The notes: a model not told the origin generated them from the sequence alone. A DNA stretch of 64,000 nucleotides from Fontibacterium sp040404065 (GCA_040404065.1 JBBAJM010000001.1), one strand, 5' to 3'; counted from the first letter of the stretch, positions 36,272 to 44,216 are shown. Numbers and translations: made by a program.

Positions 36272-36786
36272 ACTTTTTTAAAATCAGTTATGTATCTCTT
36301 CCAGCCGTCTATATAATGTTGGGCATTTTCAGTAATTACTTTTTTTTCTTCTTCGGTAACTTGCCTGACTACTTTTCCAGGACTACCCATTACTAAAGAA
36401 TTATCTGGTATAATTTTTCCCTCAGTAATCAAACTGTTAGCTCCAATAATGCAGTTATTTCCAATCACACTACCATTTAGAATTGTTGAACCTATTCCAA
36501 TTAAGCTATTGTCCATAATTGTGCATCCATGCAGCATAACAAGATGGCCAACTGTAACCATTTTACCAATTTTTAATGGAAAGCCATTGTCGGTATGCAA
36601 AACGCAATTGTCCTGAACATTGCTGCCCTCGCCTACAGTAATATTTTCGATATCTCCTCTAATCACTGCATTAAACCAAACGCTAGAATCTTTTTTTAAA
36701 ACTACATCCCCAATCACATTCGCTGTTGATGCTACCCAATGTTTTCCTTCGGATACTAATTTTTTATTACCTAGTTCGAAGATCAT
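36268..36786 (-). CDS. Gamma-carbonic anhydrase-like hexapeptide protein
   Basis: This 172-residue left-handed beta-helix protein carries the three metal histidines of the gamma-carbonic anhydrase family: H64 in CVLHTDNG, H81 in VGHLVML and H86 in LHGCTI. ADVxGDV-like NVIGDVVL, SSVWFNAVIRGD and NVQDNC are typical of YrdA/PaaY/CaiE proteins. The catalytic acid loop of classical Cam is missing, so in vivo carbonic anhydrase activity is uncertain. It is trimeric by family. The gene overlaps the upstream convergent gene by four bases and is divergent from the thioredoxin-like gene. Confidence 0.87.
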   Translation of the reverse strand: MIFELGNKKLVSEGKHWVASTANVIGDVVLKKDSSVWFNAVIRGDIENITVGEGSNVQDNCVLHTDNGFPLKIGKMVTVGHLVMLHGCTIMDNSLIGIGSTILNGSVIGNNCIIGANSLITEGKIIPDNSLVMGSPGKVVRQVTEEEKKVITENAQHYIDGWKRYITDFKKV

Positions 36787-36827
36787 GTTATATTCATAAC
36801 AAATATTCCAAATAGTAAAATAAAATT

Positions 36828-37385
36828 ATGTCTTTAACAGAAACACCAATATGTAATTTTGGAGAAAAAATTAAAGAGTTTAAATTAAAATCAACAGAAG
36901 AAACCTTAATTTCCCTAAAAGATATCAAAGGAATTAATGGAACTTTAATTATGTTTATTTGCAATCACTGTCCTTATGTAAAGGCCGTGATTAAAGAAAT
37001 AGTAAAAATTACTAATAAACTATCAGATATTGACATCAATTCAGTTGCAATAATGTCTAATGATACAAAAGAATATCCTGAGGACAGTTTTGAAAATATG
37101 AAAGAATTTTCAAAAATAAATAGTTTTAAATTTCCATATCTTTATGATGACAATCAAGAAGTGGCTCGTAACTACGGGGCTGTCTGTACTCCTGATTTTT
37201 TTGGTTATAATAAAAATAATGAATTACAATATCGAGGTAGAGTTAGAAAACTTAATAATCTAAAACCTGCTCTTGAAAACGAAAGTGAATTGCTAGTTGC
37301 TATGGAATTAATATCAAAAACATCAAAAGGGCCAATAAATCAATATCCGAGCATGGGCTGTAATATTAAATGGAAAAAAAATTAA
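36828..37385 (+). CDS. Thioredoxin-fold protein of the AhpC/TSA-like type
   Basis: The 185-residue protein has a redox CxxC (C45-N-H-C48) in LIMFICNHCPYVKAVI, preceded by an AhpC/TSA-like N-terminus, and a cis-proline region YGAVCTPDFFGYN with an extra cysteine. YRGRVRKLNN and QYPSMGCNIKWK are typical of a widespread family with the CNHCPYVKA motif. No signal peptide is present, so it is probably cytosolic. The physiological substrate is unknown. The downstream glycosyltransferase begins at the next base, suggesting co-transcription without an obvious shared role. Confidence 0.82.
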   Translation: MSLTETPICNFGEKIKEFKLKSTEETLISLKDIKGINGTLIMFICNHCPYVKAVIKEIVKITNKLSDIDINSVAIMSNDTKEYPEDSFENMKEFSKINSFKFPYLYDDNQEVARNYGAVCTPDFFGYNKNNELQYRGRVRKLNNLKPALENESELLVAMELISKTSKGPINQYPSMGCNIKWKKN

Positions 37386-38483
37386 ATGATAATTGTAACA
37401 ACTAGAAACTATCCTCCTGAACTAGGTGGGATGCAAAGTTTGATGGGGGGTCTTACAATTCATTTACATAAACTTCATCCTGTTAAGGTTTTAGCAGATT
37501 CATTTTCTGGTGATGAAAATTATGACAAAAATAATTATTTTGAAACTAAAAGAATAGGCGGATTTAAAATTTTAAAAAAATATAGAAAATTTAATCTTCT
37601 AAAAGAAATTTTAAACAAAGAACCCGTAAAAGCTATAGTTGCAGATCATTGGAAAAGCATTGAGTTAATAACTGATACTATATTTAACCAAGTCCCAATT
37701 TTTTGTTTAATACACGGAAAAGAGATTAATCATTCAATAGGAAGCGCTTTAAATAAAAGATCAATTGCTGCGCTAAAAAAAGCCAAATCTATTATTGCAA
37801 ATTCACAATTTACTAAAAATTTAGCATTAGAAAAAGGCTACGATGAGCAAAAAATACAAGTGATCAACCCAGGAATTAACGAGCCTCAATTAATTGGCAC
37901 TAAAACAGATAGTGAGGCTAAAGAAATATTTAATAATTCGGAAATCAAAATTATTACCATCTCAAGATTTGACAAAAGAAAAGGCATCGACTTTTCTTTA
38001 TTGGCGTTAAAGAATCTTCAGTCTATTTACCCTAATTTTAAATACGTAATTATTGGCAGTGGTGACGAAGAAGAAAATCTTAAAAAAACGACTAAATCAC
38101 TCGGTTTAGAAAATAATATAGTTTTTAAAAAAAATATAAGTTCTGAATTAAAAAACGCACTACTTAAAAACTCAAATATTTTTTTAATGCCTTCAAGAAT
38201 TGAAGGAACCTCTGTTGAGGGTTTTGGCATCAGTTATATTGAGGCAGCGAGTTATGGAGTGCCTTCTATAGCAGGAAAAGATGGTGGCGCTCCTGATGCT
38301 GTACAAAATAATAAAACTGGAATTTTATGCAATGGAGGCGATCATGCTGAAATTTATGAAGCTTTAAAAACAATTATTCAAAATAAAAGGTATTTGGAAC
38401 TTGGAAAAAACGCAGAAGAATTTTCTAAAAAATTTTATTGGAAAGAAATAATTAAAAAATATTCAAATTTACTTAACTTATAA
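37386..38483 (+). CDS. Glycosyltransferase family 4 (GT-B) protein
   Basis: The 365-residue enzyme has the GT4 layout: an N-terminal domain starting TTRNYPPELGGMQSLMGGLT with the glycine-rich acceptor loop, and a C-terminal nucleotide-sugar domain with ITISRFDKRKGIDFSLLAL, VIIGSGDEEENL and the EX7E motif in EGFGISYIEAASYGVPSIAG. It probably adds a sugar to LPS or another envelope glycan. Donor and acceptor cannot be read from sequence. It overlaps the convergent GT9 gene by 11 bases at the 3' end. Confidence 0.88.
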   Translation: MIIVTTRNYPPELGGMQSLMGGLTIHLHKLHPVKVLADSFSGDENYDKNNYFETKRIGGFKILKKYRKFNLLKEILNKEPVKAIVADHWKSIELITDTIFNQVPIFCLIHGKEINHSIGSALNKRSIAALKKAKSIIANSQFTKNLALEKGYDEQKIQVINPGINEPQLIGTKTDSEAKEIFNNSEIKIITISRFDKRKGIDFSLLALKNLQSIYPNFKYVIIGSGDEEENLKKTTKSLGLENNIVFKKNISSELKNALLKNSNIFLMPSRIEGTSVEGFGISYIEAASYGVPSIAGKDGGAPDAVQNNKTGILCNGGDHAEIYEALKTIIQNKRYLELGKNAEEFSKKFYWKEIIKKYSNLLNL

Positions 38484-39384
38484 TTGAGCTTTTAATTAAA
38501 GCATAAACTTTATCTGCCATAAGAGATTTTAAATCATCTGTTTGCAAAGCCAAAAATTTTTCTCTTTCAATCGAAACTTTTTTAGGTGTGGTATGAGCTC
38601 CAAAAATAACAATGCCTTTAACGCCAAGGTGTGCTGCCATATGAGCTGGCCCCGTATCATTTGCTATGACAAAATGAGATTTTTTAATCAAAGACGCGAG
38701 TTGAAAAAAATTTAATGATCTTTCGTTATCTAATGCAATTTTTATATTTAATTCTTTAGCTTCTTTTATTTCATCTGGTCCCGGTGCAACGACTAGTTCA
38801 AAATCCGCATGATTTTCTTTTATCAAGTTTATGAGCTCTGCAAAATGAGGCCAGCGCTTATGAATTAAATCTTTAGAACAAAAAGGAAAAAATAAAATAT
38901 ATTTCTTATTACTATCTAAATTATAATTATTGCTATGTTCTATCGCCCAGTTAAAATCTGGTGCTAAAGTGTACTTTGTTTTAATATTGGACTTTCTTAA
39001 TTGATCATCAAATCTTTGCAAGACTGAGTTATTGTATTGATTTTCGGGAACATCTTTTGAAGTTGACCAGTTTTTTATATTAAAAAGAAAATTTTTATAA
39101 AAATTTGTTCTATTAGAATTTTGTAAATCATAAACTTTTTCAAAATTAACATCGTTTATTTTTTTTCGTAAATTGAAGAGATAAAAAAAATTGTATCTGG
39201 GTAACCTTTTGTCTTCTATGCAATCATCAACATAAGGACAATTTTGAAATAAGTTTAAATATTTTGATGTAGTTAAAATTGTTATTTTATCATTTTGATG
39301 ATGTTCTCTTATATCCCTTAAAGCACCGGAAATCTGAACAACGTCTCCTAGAGAGCCAAGTTTTATTATCAAAATATTTGACAT
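38473..39384 (-). CDS. Glycosyltransferase family 9 (heptosyltransferase-like)
   Basis: The 303-residue protein is GT9-like, opening ILIIKLGSLGDVVQISGALRDIR, the hallmark of heptosyltransferases (WaaC/WaaF), with FFPFCSKDLIHKRWPHFAELI and the donor-site motif ANDTGPAHMAAHLGVKGIVIFG. It is probably used in LPS inner-core assembly, though GT9 proteins vary in donor. Convergent overlap with the GT4 gene and a divergent DUF6165 gene place it in a small envelope cluster. Confidence 0.88.
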   Translation of the reverse strand: MSNILIIKLGSLGDVVQISGALRDIREHHQNDKITILTTSKYLNLFQNCPYVDDCIEDKRLPRYNFFYLFNLRKKINDVNFEKVYDLQNSNRTNFYKNFLFNIKNWSTSKDVPENQYNNSVLQRFDDQLRKSNIKTKYTLAPDFNWAIEHSNNYNLDSNKKYILFFPFCSKDLIHKRWPHFAELINLIKENHADFELVVAPGPDEIKEAKELNIKIALDNERSLNFFQLASLIKKSHFVIANDTGPAHMAAHLGVKGIVIFGAHTTPKKVSIEREKFLALQTDDLKSLMADKVYALIKSSIIS

Positions 39385-39413
39385 ATATTATAAAAGAACA
39401 TTATTGATTAATT

Positions 39414-39812
39414 ATGGAAATTACAAAAAAAATTTACTCTGAAATATCAGCAGGTGAATTGTTCGACAAAATATCAATTCTTGAGATAAAAAAAAATAAA
39501 ATCAAAGATAAATCTAAAGTAAAAATTGTTTTAAAAGAATTGGGTTCTTTACAAGAAACGGTGAATAGAAATATTAAAAAGTCTAAATCACTTACAAAAT
39601 TATATAAAAAGCTCAAATCAATTAATCTTAAATTATGGAAAATTGAAGATGACATTAGAGATTGCGAAAGAAAAAGTAATTTTAAAGAGAAATTTATAAA
39701 GCTTGCAAGGGATGTTTATTTTACTAACGATGAAAGATCGCGCTTTAAAAACAAAATTAACAGTTTAACAAAATCAAATATTTCTGAAGTAAAAAGCTAC
39801 AAAAAATATTAA
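39414..39812 (+). CDS. DUF6165 family protein
   Basis: The 132-residue protein matches DUF6165: SAGELFDKISILEIKKNKIKD near the start, a lysine-rich helical middle, then KLWKIEDDIRDCERKSNF, FIKLARDVYFTNDERSRFK and a final SYKKY. The family is helical, cytosolic and of unknown function, often encoded near glycosyltransferases, as here. The strong ELxDKIxILEIK and IEDDIRxCE blocks suggest a regulatory or scaffold role, but nothing catalytic stands out. It ends sharing TTAA with the stop of the downstream convergent hydrolase. Confidence 0.8.
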   Translation: MEITKKIYSEISAGELFDKISILEIKKNKIKDKSKVKIVLKELGSLQETVNRNIKKSKSLTKLYKKLKSINLKLWKIEDDIRDCERKSNFKEKFIKLARDVYFTNDERSRFKNKINSLTKSNISEVKSYKKY

Positions 39813-40606
39813 TTCGATTTAAGACTTGGAATTTTAGCTCTTAATTTTTTGGGAAGATTTTCATCAATTCTTGCAATAATAAAACCTTCTCCCTTTTCTT
39901 TTTCTCTTAAAATTTCTCCATCAGGAGAAATAATTAAAGAATGCCCATATGTTAATCTATCATTATAGTGCCTGCCAGTTTGAGCAGCTGCAAATATATA
40001 AGAAAAGTTCTCAATAGCTCTTGCCTTTAATAAAGTATGCCAATGTTTTTCACCTGTTGTCTTTGTAAATGCTGATGGCACAGTCATAAATATTGCGCCT
40101 TTTTTTGCAAGCTCTCGATATAAATTGGGAAACCTAACATCATAACAAATAGTAAGTCCTATCAATCCCCAAGGTAACTTTGCTAAAACTTTCTTTTTCC
40201 CAGATAAAAATTTTTTAGACTCTTCATATTTTTCTTTTTTTGAAAGCTTCACATCAAACATATGAATCTTGTCATAATAATTTACAATTTTTCCTTTAGG
40301 ATTAAAAAGTACAGATCTGTTTGCTAGTAACTTTTTTGATAGTTTTATTGGCAATGATCCAATTAAAATCCATTTTTTATAACTCTCTGAAATTTTACTT
40401 ATAGATTCTAAAAAGAAATTATTATTCATTTCTTCTGCTTTTTCTAAAAGCTCAGTATGATCTAAAGTAAATAAAGAAGTATTTTCTGGAGTAATAATTA
40501 AATCTGCCTTTTTCTTAATAGAGTTAATTATTAAATCTGTTGTTTTTTCTAAATTAGAAAAAACGTTATTAGATGAAGTAATTTGAATGCAAGAAACATT
40601 AAACAT
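39809..40606 (-). CDS. Carbon-nitrogen hydrolase (nitrilase superfamily, Nit1/Nit2-like)
   Basis: The 265-residue enzyme carries the Glu-Lys-Cys triad: E41 in ITPENTSLF, K113 in YYDKIHMFDV and C154 in GLTICYDVRFPNLYREL. The last block with HWHTLLKARAIENF is typical of the Nit1/Nit2 branch, whose members hydrolyse deaminated glutathione or omega-amides of 2-oxo acids as metabolite repair. Cytosolic, with no extra domain. It starts four bases from the apt stop on the same strand and may be co-transcribed with it. Confidence 0.88.
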   Translation of the reverse strand: MFNVSCIQITSSNNVFSNLEKTTDLIINSIKKKADLIITPENTSLFTLDHTELLEKAEEMNNNFFLESISKISESYKKWILIGSLPIKLSKKLLANRSVLFNPKGKIVNYYDKIHMFDVKLSKKEKYEESKKFLSGKKKVLAKLPWGLIGLTICYDVRFPNLYRELAKKGAIFMTVPSAFTKTTGEKHWHTLLKARAIENFSYIFAAAQTGRHYNDRLTYGHSLIISPDGEILREKEKGEGFIIARIDENLPKKLRAKIPSLKSN

Positions 40607-40610
40607 AAAG

Positions 40611-41138
40611 TTAATGTCCTGGAAAATTAATTAATTTAAAAGTCTTATAACCTTTAGAGTTAAGAGTTTTATTACCTCTTAGATCAAATAAATCGATTAA
40701 AAATATAAATGCTGATACTTTTGCTCTACATTTTTCTATTAATTTAGCTGCGGCAATCGCTGTTCCGCCTGTTGCTATCAAGTCATCTACAATAATAACT
40801 TTGTCTTTTTTGTTTAATGAAGATTTATGAACTTCAATTGTATCTGTTCCGTATTCAAGCTTAAATTTTTGAGAAATTTTTTTCCCAGGTAACTTATTTT
40901 TTTTTCTAAGAAGAACTAATGGCTTTTTATTTAAATAAGCCAAAGCAGAAGCAAAAATAAAACCTCTAGATTCGATTGCAGCAATTTTATTGTGTCTAAT
41001 TTTTTTTGAAATTATGTGCATTTTCATCAAGGCGTAATTAAAAGCTTTTGCATTTTCAGTTAATGAGGTGATATCTCTGAATAAGATACCTTTTTTAGGA
41101 TAATTTGGAATAGATCTTATAAATTTATCTAAATTCAT
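40611..41138 (-). CDS. apt: Adenine phosphoribosyltransferase
   Basis: Apt (175 residues) salvages adenine to AMP with PRPP. The PRPP-binding motif VIIVDDLIATGGTAIAAAKLI, the ESRGFIFASALAYLNKKPLVLLRKKNKLPG block and the N-terminal IPNYPKKGILFRDITSL are diagnostic of adenine-specific enzymes. It is divergent from the nucleosidase gene (30-base gap), whose product would release adenine, so the two likely form a salvage pair. Confidence 0.94.
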   Translation of the reverse strand: MNLDKFIRSIPNYPKKGILFRDITSLTENAKAFNYALMKMHIISKKIRHNKIAAIESRGFIFASALAYLNKKPLVLLRKKNKLPGKKISQKFKLEYGTDTIEVHKSSLNKKDKVIIVDDLIATGGTAIAAAKLIEKCRAKVSAFIFLIDLFDLRGNKTLNSKGYKTFKLINFPGH

Positions 41139-41168
41139 TATAATTAATTAATATATTATAAAATAAAT

Positions 41169-41699
41169 ATGAAAAGATTATTTGTTGCAGCTCTAAAAGA
41201 AGAAACACCAGGTCTAAATTTTTTTAGTCATACTGGAGCTGGAAAGGTTAATGCTGCGTATCACGTTTCAAAATTAATTTTTCAGCACAAACCATCAGAA
41301 GTTATTAATTTTGGCACAGCCGGTTCTCTTAAAAAAGGTTTAAAAGGTTTAATTGAATGTACAAAATTTTATCAAAGAGACATGGATGCCAGAGGATTAA
41401 ATTTTCAACTTGGGGAGACGCCTTTTGACGAAATAAAAGAAATTATCTCATCTGAGAATGGTCATTCATGTGGCTCTGGTGATAGTTTTGTTACATCGGG
41501 AATTGAAATGCAAGTAGATGTAGTTGACATGGAAGCTTACGCTATCGCTAAAATTTGCAAAAAAGAAAATGTAAAATTTAGATGTTTTAAATTTATTTCA
41601 GATGAAGCAAATGAAAATGCAAAATCTGACTGGATTGAAAATTGCAAAAAAGGTGCCATTCTATTTTACGAACACGCAAAAAAGTTATCTTTAATTTAA
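41169..41699 (+). CDS. Short nucleosidase/nucleoside phosphorylase-family protein
   Basis: The 176-residue protein is a compact member of the PNP/UDP superfamily. TGAGKVNAAYHVSKLI (22-37), INFGTAGSLKKGL (46-58), VVDMEAYAIAKI (118-129, with M121 and E122 in the ribose/base site) and KFISDEANENA with candidate acid D145 match 5'-methylthioadenosine/S-adenosylhomocysteine nucleosidases and futalosine-type hydrolases. It is shorter than typical MTAN (about 230), with an abbreviated N-terminus. Adjacent apt supports an adenine-releasing role. The gene ends 15 bases before the tRNA-Met. Confidence 0.78.
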   Translation: MKRLFVAALKEETPGLNFFSHTGAGKVNAAYHVSKLIFQHKPSEVINFGTAGSLKKGLKGLIECTKFYQRDMDARGLNFQLGETPFDEIKEIISSENGHSCGSGDSFVTSGIEMQVDVVDMEAYAIAKICKKENVKFRCFKFISDEANENAKSDWIENCKKGAILFYEHAKKLSLI

Positions 41700-41713
41700 T
41701 AATTATTTTTTTG

Positions 41714-41790
41714 TGGTAGCGGGAAGTGGGATCGAACCACCGACCTCAGGCTTATGAGTCCTGCGCTCTAACCAACTGAGCTACCCCGCC
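41714..41790 (-). tRNA. tRNA-Met (CAT), elongator type
   Basis: The 77-base sequence folds as a cloverleaf with encoded CCA. The D stem is GCTC/GAGC, the anticodon loop CTCATAA carries CAT, and the T arm is GGTGG-TTCGATC-CCACT. The first pair is G1-U72, not the unpaired C1/A72 of an initiator, so it is elongator Met; an Ile2 tRNA with modified C34 is unlikely because the sequence resembles alphaproteobacterial elongator tRNA-Met. Position 31-39 is an A-G mismatch, and G7-U66 and G49-U65 are wobbles. Confidence 0.93.
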
Positions 41791-41929
41791 ATATTTAAAT
41801 AGGGCTTTATTTATAATACTTTTTTGTAAAAAGAAATTTAAATAGAGCTTTTTAATTCATAAATCCTCAAGAATTCCTCAAGTTTAAATCTTCATTTGTC
41901 CTAATCTAGCTTATCGTTTTACTATCCTC

Positions 41930-41949
41930 ATTGTGATCAGATTGTGATC
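41930..41949. repeat. Two direct copies of ATTGTGATC at an 11-base period
   Basis: ATTGTGATC occurs at 41930-41938 and again at 41941-41949 with the dinucleotide AG between. Spacing near one helical turn would put both on the same DNA face, as for a dimeric or tandem binding protein. The function is unknown, and two copies could arise by chance duplication. Confidence 0.5.
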
Positions 41950-42037
41950 GCTTTTTTAAGGCTCAATTAATCGTTGAACTGTAAAAAATTATATCAATTT
42001 TAAATTAGGAAAATTATTTTTGAAGTTACTATCTGCT

Positions 42038-42187
42038 TTAGGGTTTAGTTGTTAAAAATATAAACGCACTAGCTCTTCTTACTTTTTTGCCAGCACAAAG
42101 GAAATCTGACCAGTCTTTCCATTGTTTAGTAAATCTTCTTTGAACATTCACAACTATATTATCTGGCTTTGATCCTTCAGAAGTCAT
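42038..42187 (-). CDS. Possible small gene or gene remnant, 49 residues
   Basis: The frame starts at an ATG preceded nine bases upstream by GGAG within GAGGAG, one of the better ribosome-binding sites in the window. The product begins MTSEGSKPDNIVVNVQRRF and ends VRRASAFIFLTTKP; it is basic, with a WKDW segment and a hydrophobic end. The frame stays open another 15 codons upstream of the ATG, so it could also be the tail of a decayed larger gene. No family was recognised. It is the only plausible coding sequence in the spacer. Confidence 0.35.
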   Translation of the reverse strand: MTSEGSKPDNIVVNVQRRFTKQWKDWSDFLCAGKKVRRASAFIFLTTKP

Positions 42188-42402
42188 ACGAAACCACTCC
42201 TCTAATGTTTTAAAATTATTTTTTTTAACCGGCTAAAAAAATAATTACTACTCCATTCGAAAACTCAAGCGATTCTAATAAAAAATGAATTATAAAATAA
42301 ATTTAACAACCTATAGTTTAACAATTATAGATTGAAAAATTAAATTCTGGCGAGAATTTTAAAAAAATAATACAACTTCCAAGTTTTATTTATGGATCTA
42401 TC

Positions 42403-42981
42403 TTGAGTAGTAATAATTTATTTTTTAAGAAAAGAGAAAAAGTTGTGTTAGCAAAATCAACTGCTGCATTAACTTGTTTGCTTGGTCTGTTGATAATTTC
42501 AAGAGCATCGGCGCAAACTAGTTCAGCAACAGGATCAATGGCTGTCAGCGTAGTGGTATTATCTGGTAGTGACCCCAACAATAATGGAAATACATCATCT
42601 TCTTGCTCAGTTTCAGCTAGCAATATGAATTTCGCTGATTACACAGGTTCATTAATTACTGCAACTTAAAGAGTATCTGTTGAGTGCACAAACGGCACAA
42701 GTTATTCAATTTCATTTAATGATACTCCAGAAGCAACTCCAGCCTATTATTTAGTTAGAGTTGGCGGAACTAGTGCAATTGCTTCTGATCGATTAAATGT
42801 TACTTTTACGAATACTGCTGGCGCCACTATGACCAACGGCGCGGCTACAATCTCTGGAACAGGAGTAGGAATATTATCAAGCGCAACTGCCGGAACTATC
42901 ACAGGATCAATAGCTGCTTCTCAAACTGGAAAAACAGCAGGTTCATACACTAAAACAATTACATTAAATATAGTATATTAA
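42403..42981 (+). pseudogene. SCPU-domain (spore coat U / CsuA-like pilin) gene broken by an in-frame TAA
   Basis: The first 88 codons encode a signal peptide (GLLIISRASAQ region) and a Cys-bearing strand SSSCSVSASNMNFADYTG. After the TAA at 42667-42669 the same frame continues for 103 more sense codons: RVSVECTNGTSYSISFNDT, a glycine/threonine-rich middle and a final AGSYTKTITLNIVY. Together these form a full SCPU-type domain with its two-cysteine pattern; a CAA-to-TAA change would explain the stop. SCPU proteins are chaperone-usher pilus or surface subunits, but no chaperone or usher gene is present. The start is TTG at 42403 or GTG at 42445 with an AAGAGA before it. GC content is visibly higher than in the neighbours, suggesting transfer. 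Confidence 0.75.
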
Positions 42982-43008
42982 TTACTAAAATTTAATTCAC
43001 TTAAATAA

Positions 43009-43770
43009 CTAATTCAACTTAGATGCAGATTTAAGCCATAGAGAATCTATTTCGCTTAATTTTAGTTGGTCAAATTCCTTTAAAGACTCCCAATATCTTC
43101 CTGATGGAACCATATACGCCAACTCTTCTTCGAGATCTAAAGCTTTTTTTACATATTTAGAATCTAATTTTACGTCTTGCTCACACACCAAATTTTTTTG
43201 ATCTATTTTTTTTAATAGGTCCGTTATTGATATGCGTGGAAATAGTAATCGTGATTTAGGTAGCTCAGATAAATTAACTACTGCACAATTATTAATCTTG
43301 GCAAACGCCATTAAACGAACAGACTTTGCTTCCAAGGATTGTAATGTGATGTCGGAACGTAAAGGATCCGCTTTACCATTCCCATAAAAATGACTTTGCA
43401 TTCCATATTCTTCTGGATAAATCATGTCACAACCTAAGTAAGCGATCACATCTGGCTTTAAAGCACCTAATGCCCAATAACCAGCTGTAAATGCCATTGT
43501 ACCTCCTCCATAAACAAATCCTCCAAAAGAATTTTGTTCCGGTACAAATTCACGAGCCGTAACTATTTTTTTATTAATTAAGATTGAATCAGGAGGCAAG
43601 TTTGTATTTGGAAAGTCTTCGGGATAAATTAAGTAATTCCAATCTCTTGTTAATTGCCAAGCATTATTAATAACAACGCGACTGGAGAATAAAGACAAAT
43701 CTTGTTTTTTAATGCTTAAAGCATCTGGTGCACTACCTACAATCAATACAATGTTTAATCTGTAATTCAT
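43009..43770 (-). CDS. Unrecognised cytosolic protein, possible glycan-related enzyme
   Basis: The 253-residue protein starts NIVLIVGSAPDALSIKKQDL, a strand and loop (GSAPD, 12-16) like the nucleotide-binding start of some sialyltransferase- or DUF115-like proteins. Further blocks are VVINNAW, WNYLIYPEDFP, GFVYGGGTMAFTAGYWAL (84-101), YLGCDMIYPEEYG (111-123) and SHFYGNGKADPLR (126-138). The C-terminal ~70 residues are helical and charged. There is no signal peptide or membrane segment. The GCDM...HFYG arrangement suggests an enzyme that handles a nucleotide sugar, but this is a guess. It lies between the broken pilin-like gene and yjbQ. Confidence 0.6.
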   Translation of the reverse strand: MNYRLNIVLIVGSAPDALSIKKQDLSLFSSRVVINNAWQLTRDWNYLIYPEDFPNTNLPPDSILINKKIVTAREFVPEQNSFGGFVYGGGTMAFTAGYWALGALKPDVIAYLGCDMIYPEEYGMQSHFYGNGKADPLRSDITLQSLEAKSVRLMAFAKINNCAVVNLSELPKSRLLFPRISITDLLKKIDQKNLVCEQDVKLDSKYVKKALDLEEELAYMVPSGRYWESLKEFDQLKLSEIDSLWLKSASKLN

Positions 43771-43772
43771 AA

Positions 43773-44198
43773 TTACTGTTGTCCAATAAGATGTAAAAAA
43801 ACTTTTCTAATTTGTTGTTCAATTCTATGTTCAAACAAGTATATACCCTGCCAAGTTCCAAGAATTAATTTACTATTTTTTACGCTCAGTGTTAAATTGC
43901 TGTTAGTTAACGAAGATTTAATATGTGCAGGCATGTCGTCCTTGCCTTCTGTGTTATGAATATACAAATCGTCATCCATTGGGACTAATTTATCATAAAA
44001 ATTTAAAAGATCTTTTTGCACATCGTCATCCGCATTTTCTTGAATAATTAATGACGCGCTTGTGTGTAAGATTGATATATTAAGTATGCCATTTGAAATT
44101 TTAGAGTGATCTGCAAATTGCAAAACTTTATCTGTAATTTTAATTAATTTATTACCGTTTGTTCTGATGTTCAGTTCGTCAAAAAACTGAGTAAACAT
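43773..44198 (-). CDS. YjbQ family protein (UPF0047)
   Basis: The 141-residue protein shows the UPF0047 blocks ISILHTSASLIIQENADDDVQKDL, DDDLYIHNTEGKDDMPAHIKSSL and LGTWQGIYLFEHR, with conserved histidines in HTSAS, HIK and EHR forming the putative metal/phosphate site. Some members have weak thiamine-phosphate synthase activity, but the true role is unknown. It starts 18 bases after the next upstream small gene and is followed two bases later by the unrecognised gene on the same strand. Confidence 0.88.
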   Translation of the reverse strand: MFTQFFDELNIRTNGNKLIKITDKVLQFADHSKISNGILNISILHTSASLIIQENADDDVQKDLLNFYDKLVPMDDDLYIHNTEGKDDMPAHIKSSLTNSNLTLSVKNSKLILGTWQGIYLFEHRIEQQIRKVFLHLIGQQ

Positions 44199-44216
44199 TT
44201 GATATTGTATGAGAAA

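Larger units (their letters stand above)
41791..42402. other. Gene-poor 612-base spacer beside tRNA-Met
   Basis: This is the longest stretch without a convincing gene. It contains an 11-base-period direct repeat at 41930-41949, a possible 49-residue ORF on the minus strand (42038-42187) and a hairpin AAATTCT-GGCG-AGAATTT at 42342-42359. All six frames are otherwise broken. No integrase motif or stable RNA fold was recognised. Position next to a tRNA and before a broken pilin-like gene fits a decayed insertion, though it lies on the 5' side of the tRNA rather than the usual 3' attachment end. Confidence 0.6.

Noticed and set aside
41791..42402. Integrase or attachment site next to the tRNA
   Set aside because: No tyrosine or serine recombinase motif is visible, no repeat of the tRNA 3' end was found, and the spacer is on the 5' side of the tRNA.
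42392..42406. ATG at 42392 as start of the pilin-like gene
   Set aside because: It reads only four codons (MDLS) before TGA and is out of frame with the SCPU sequence.
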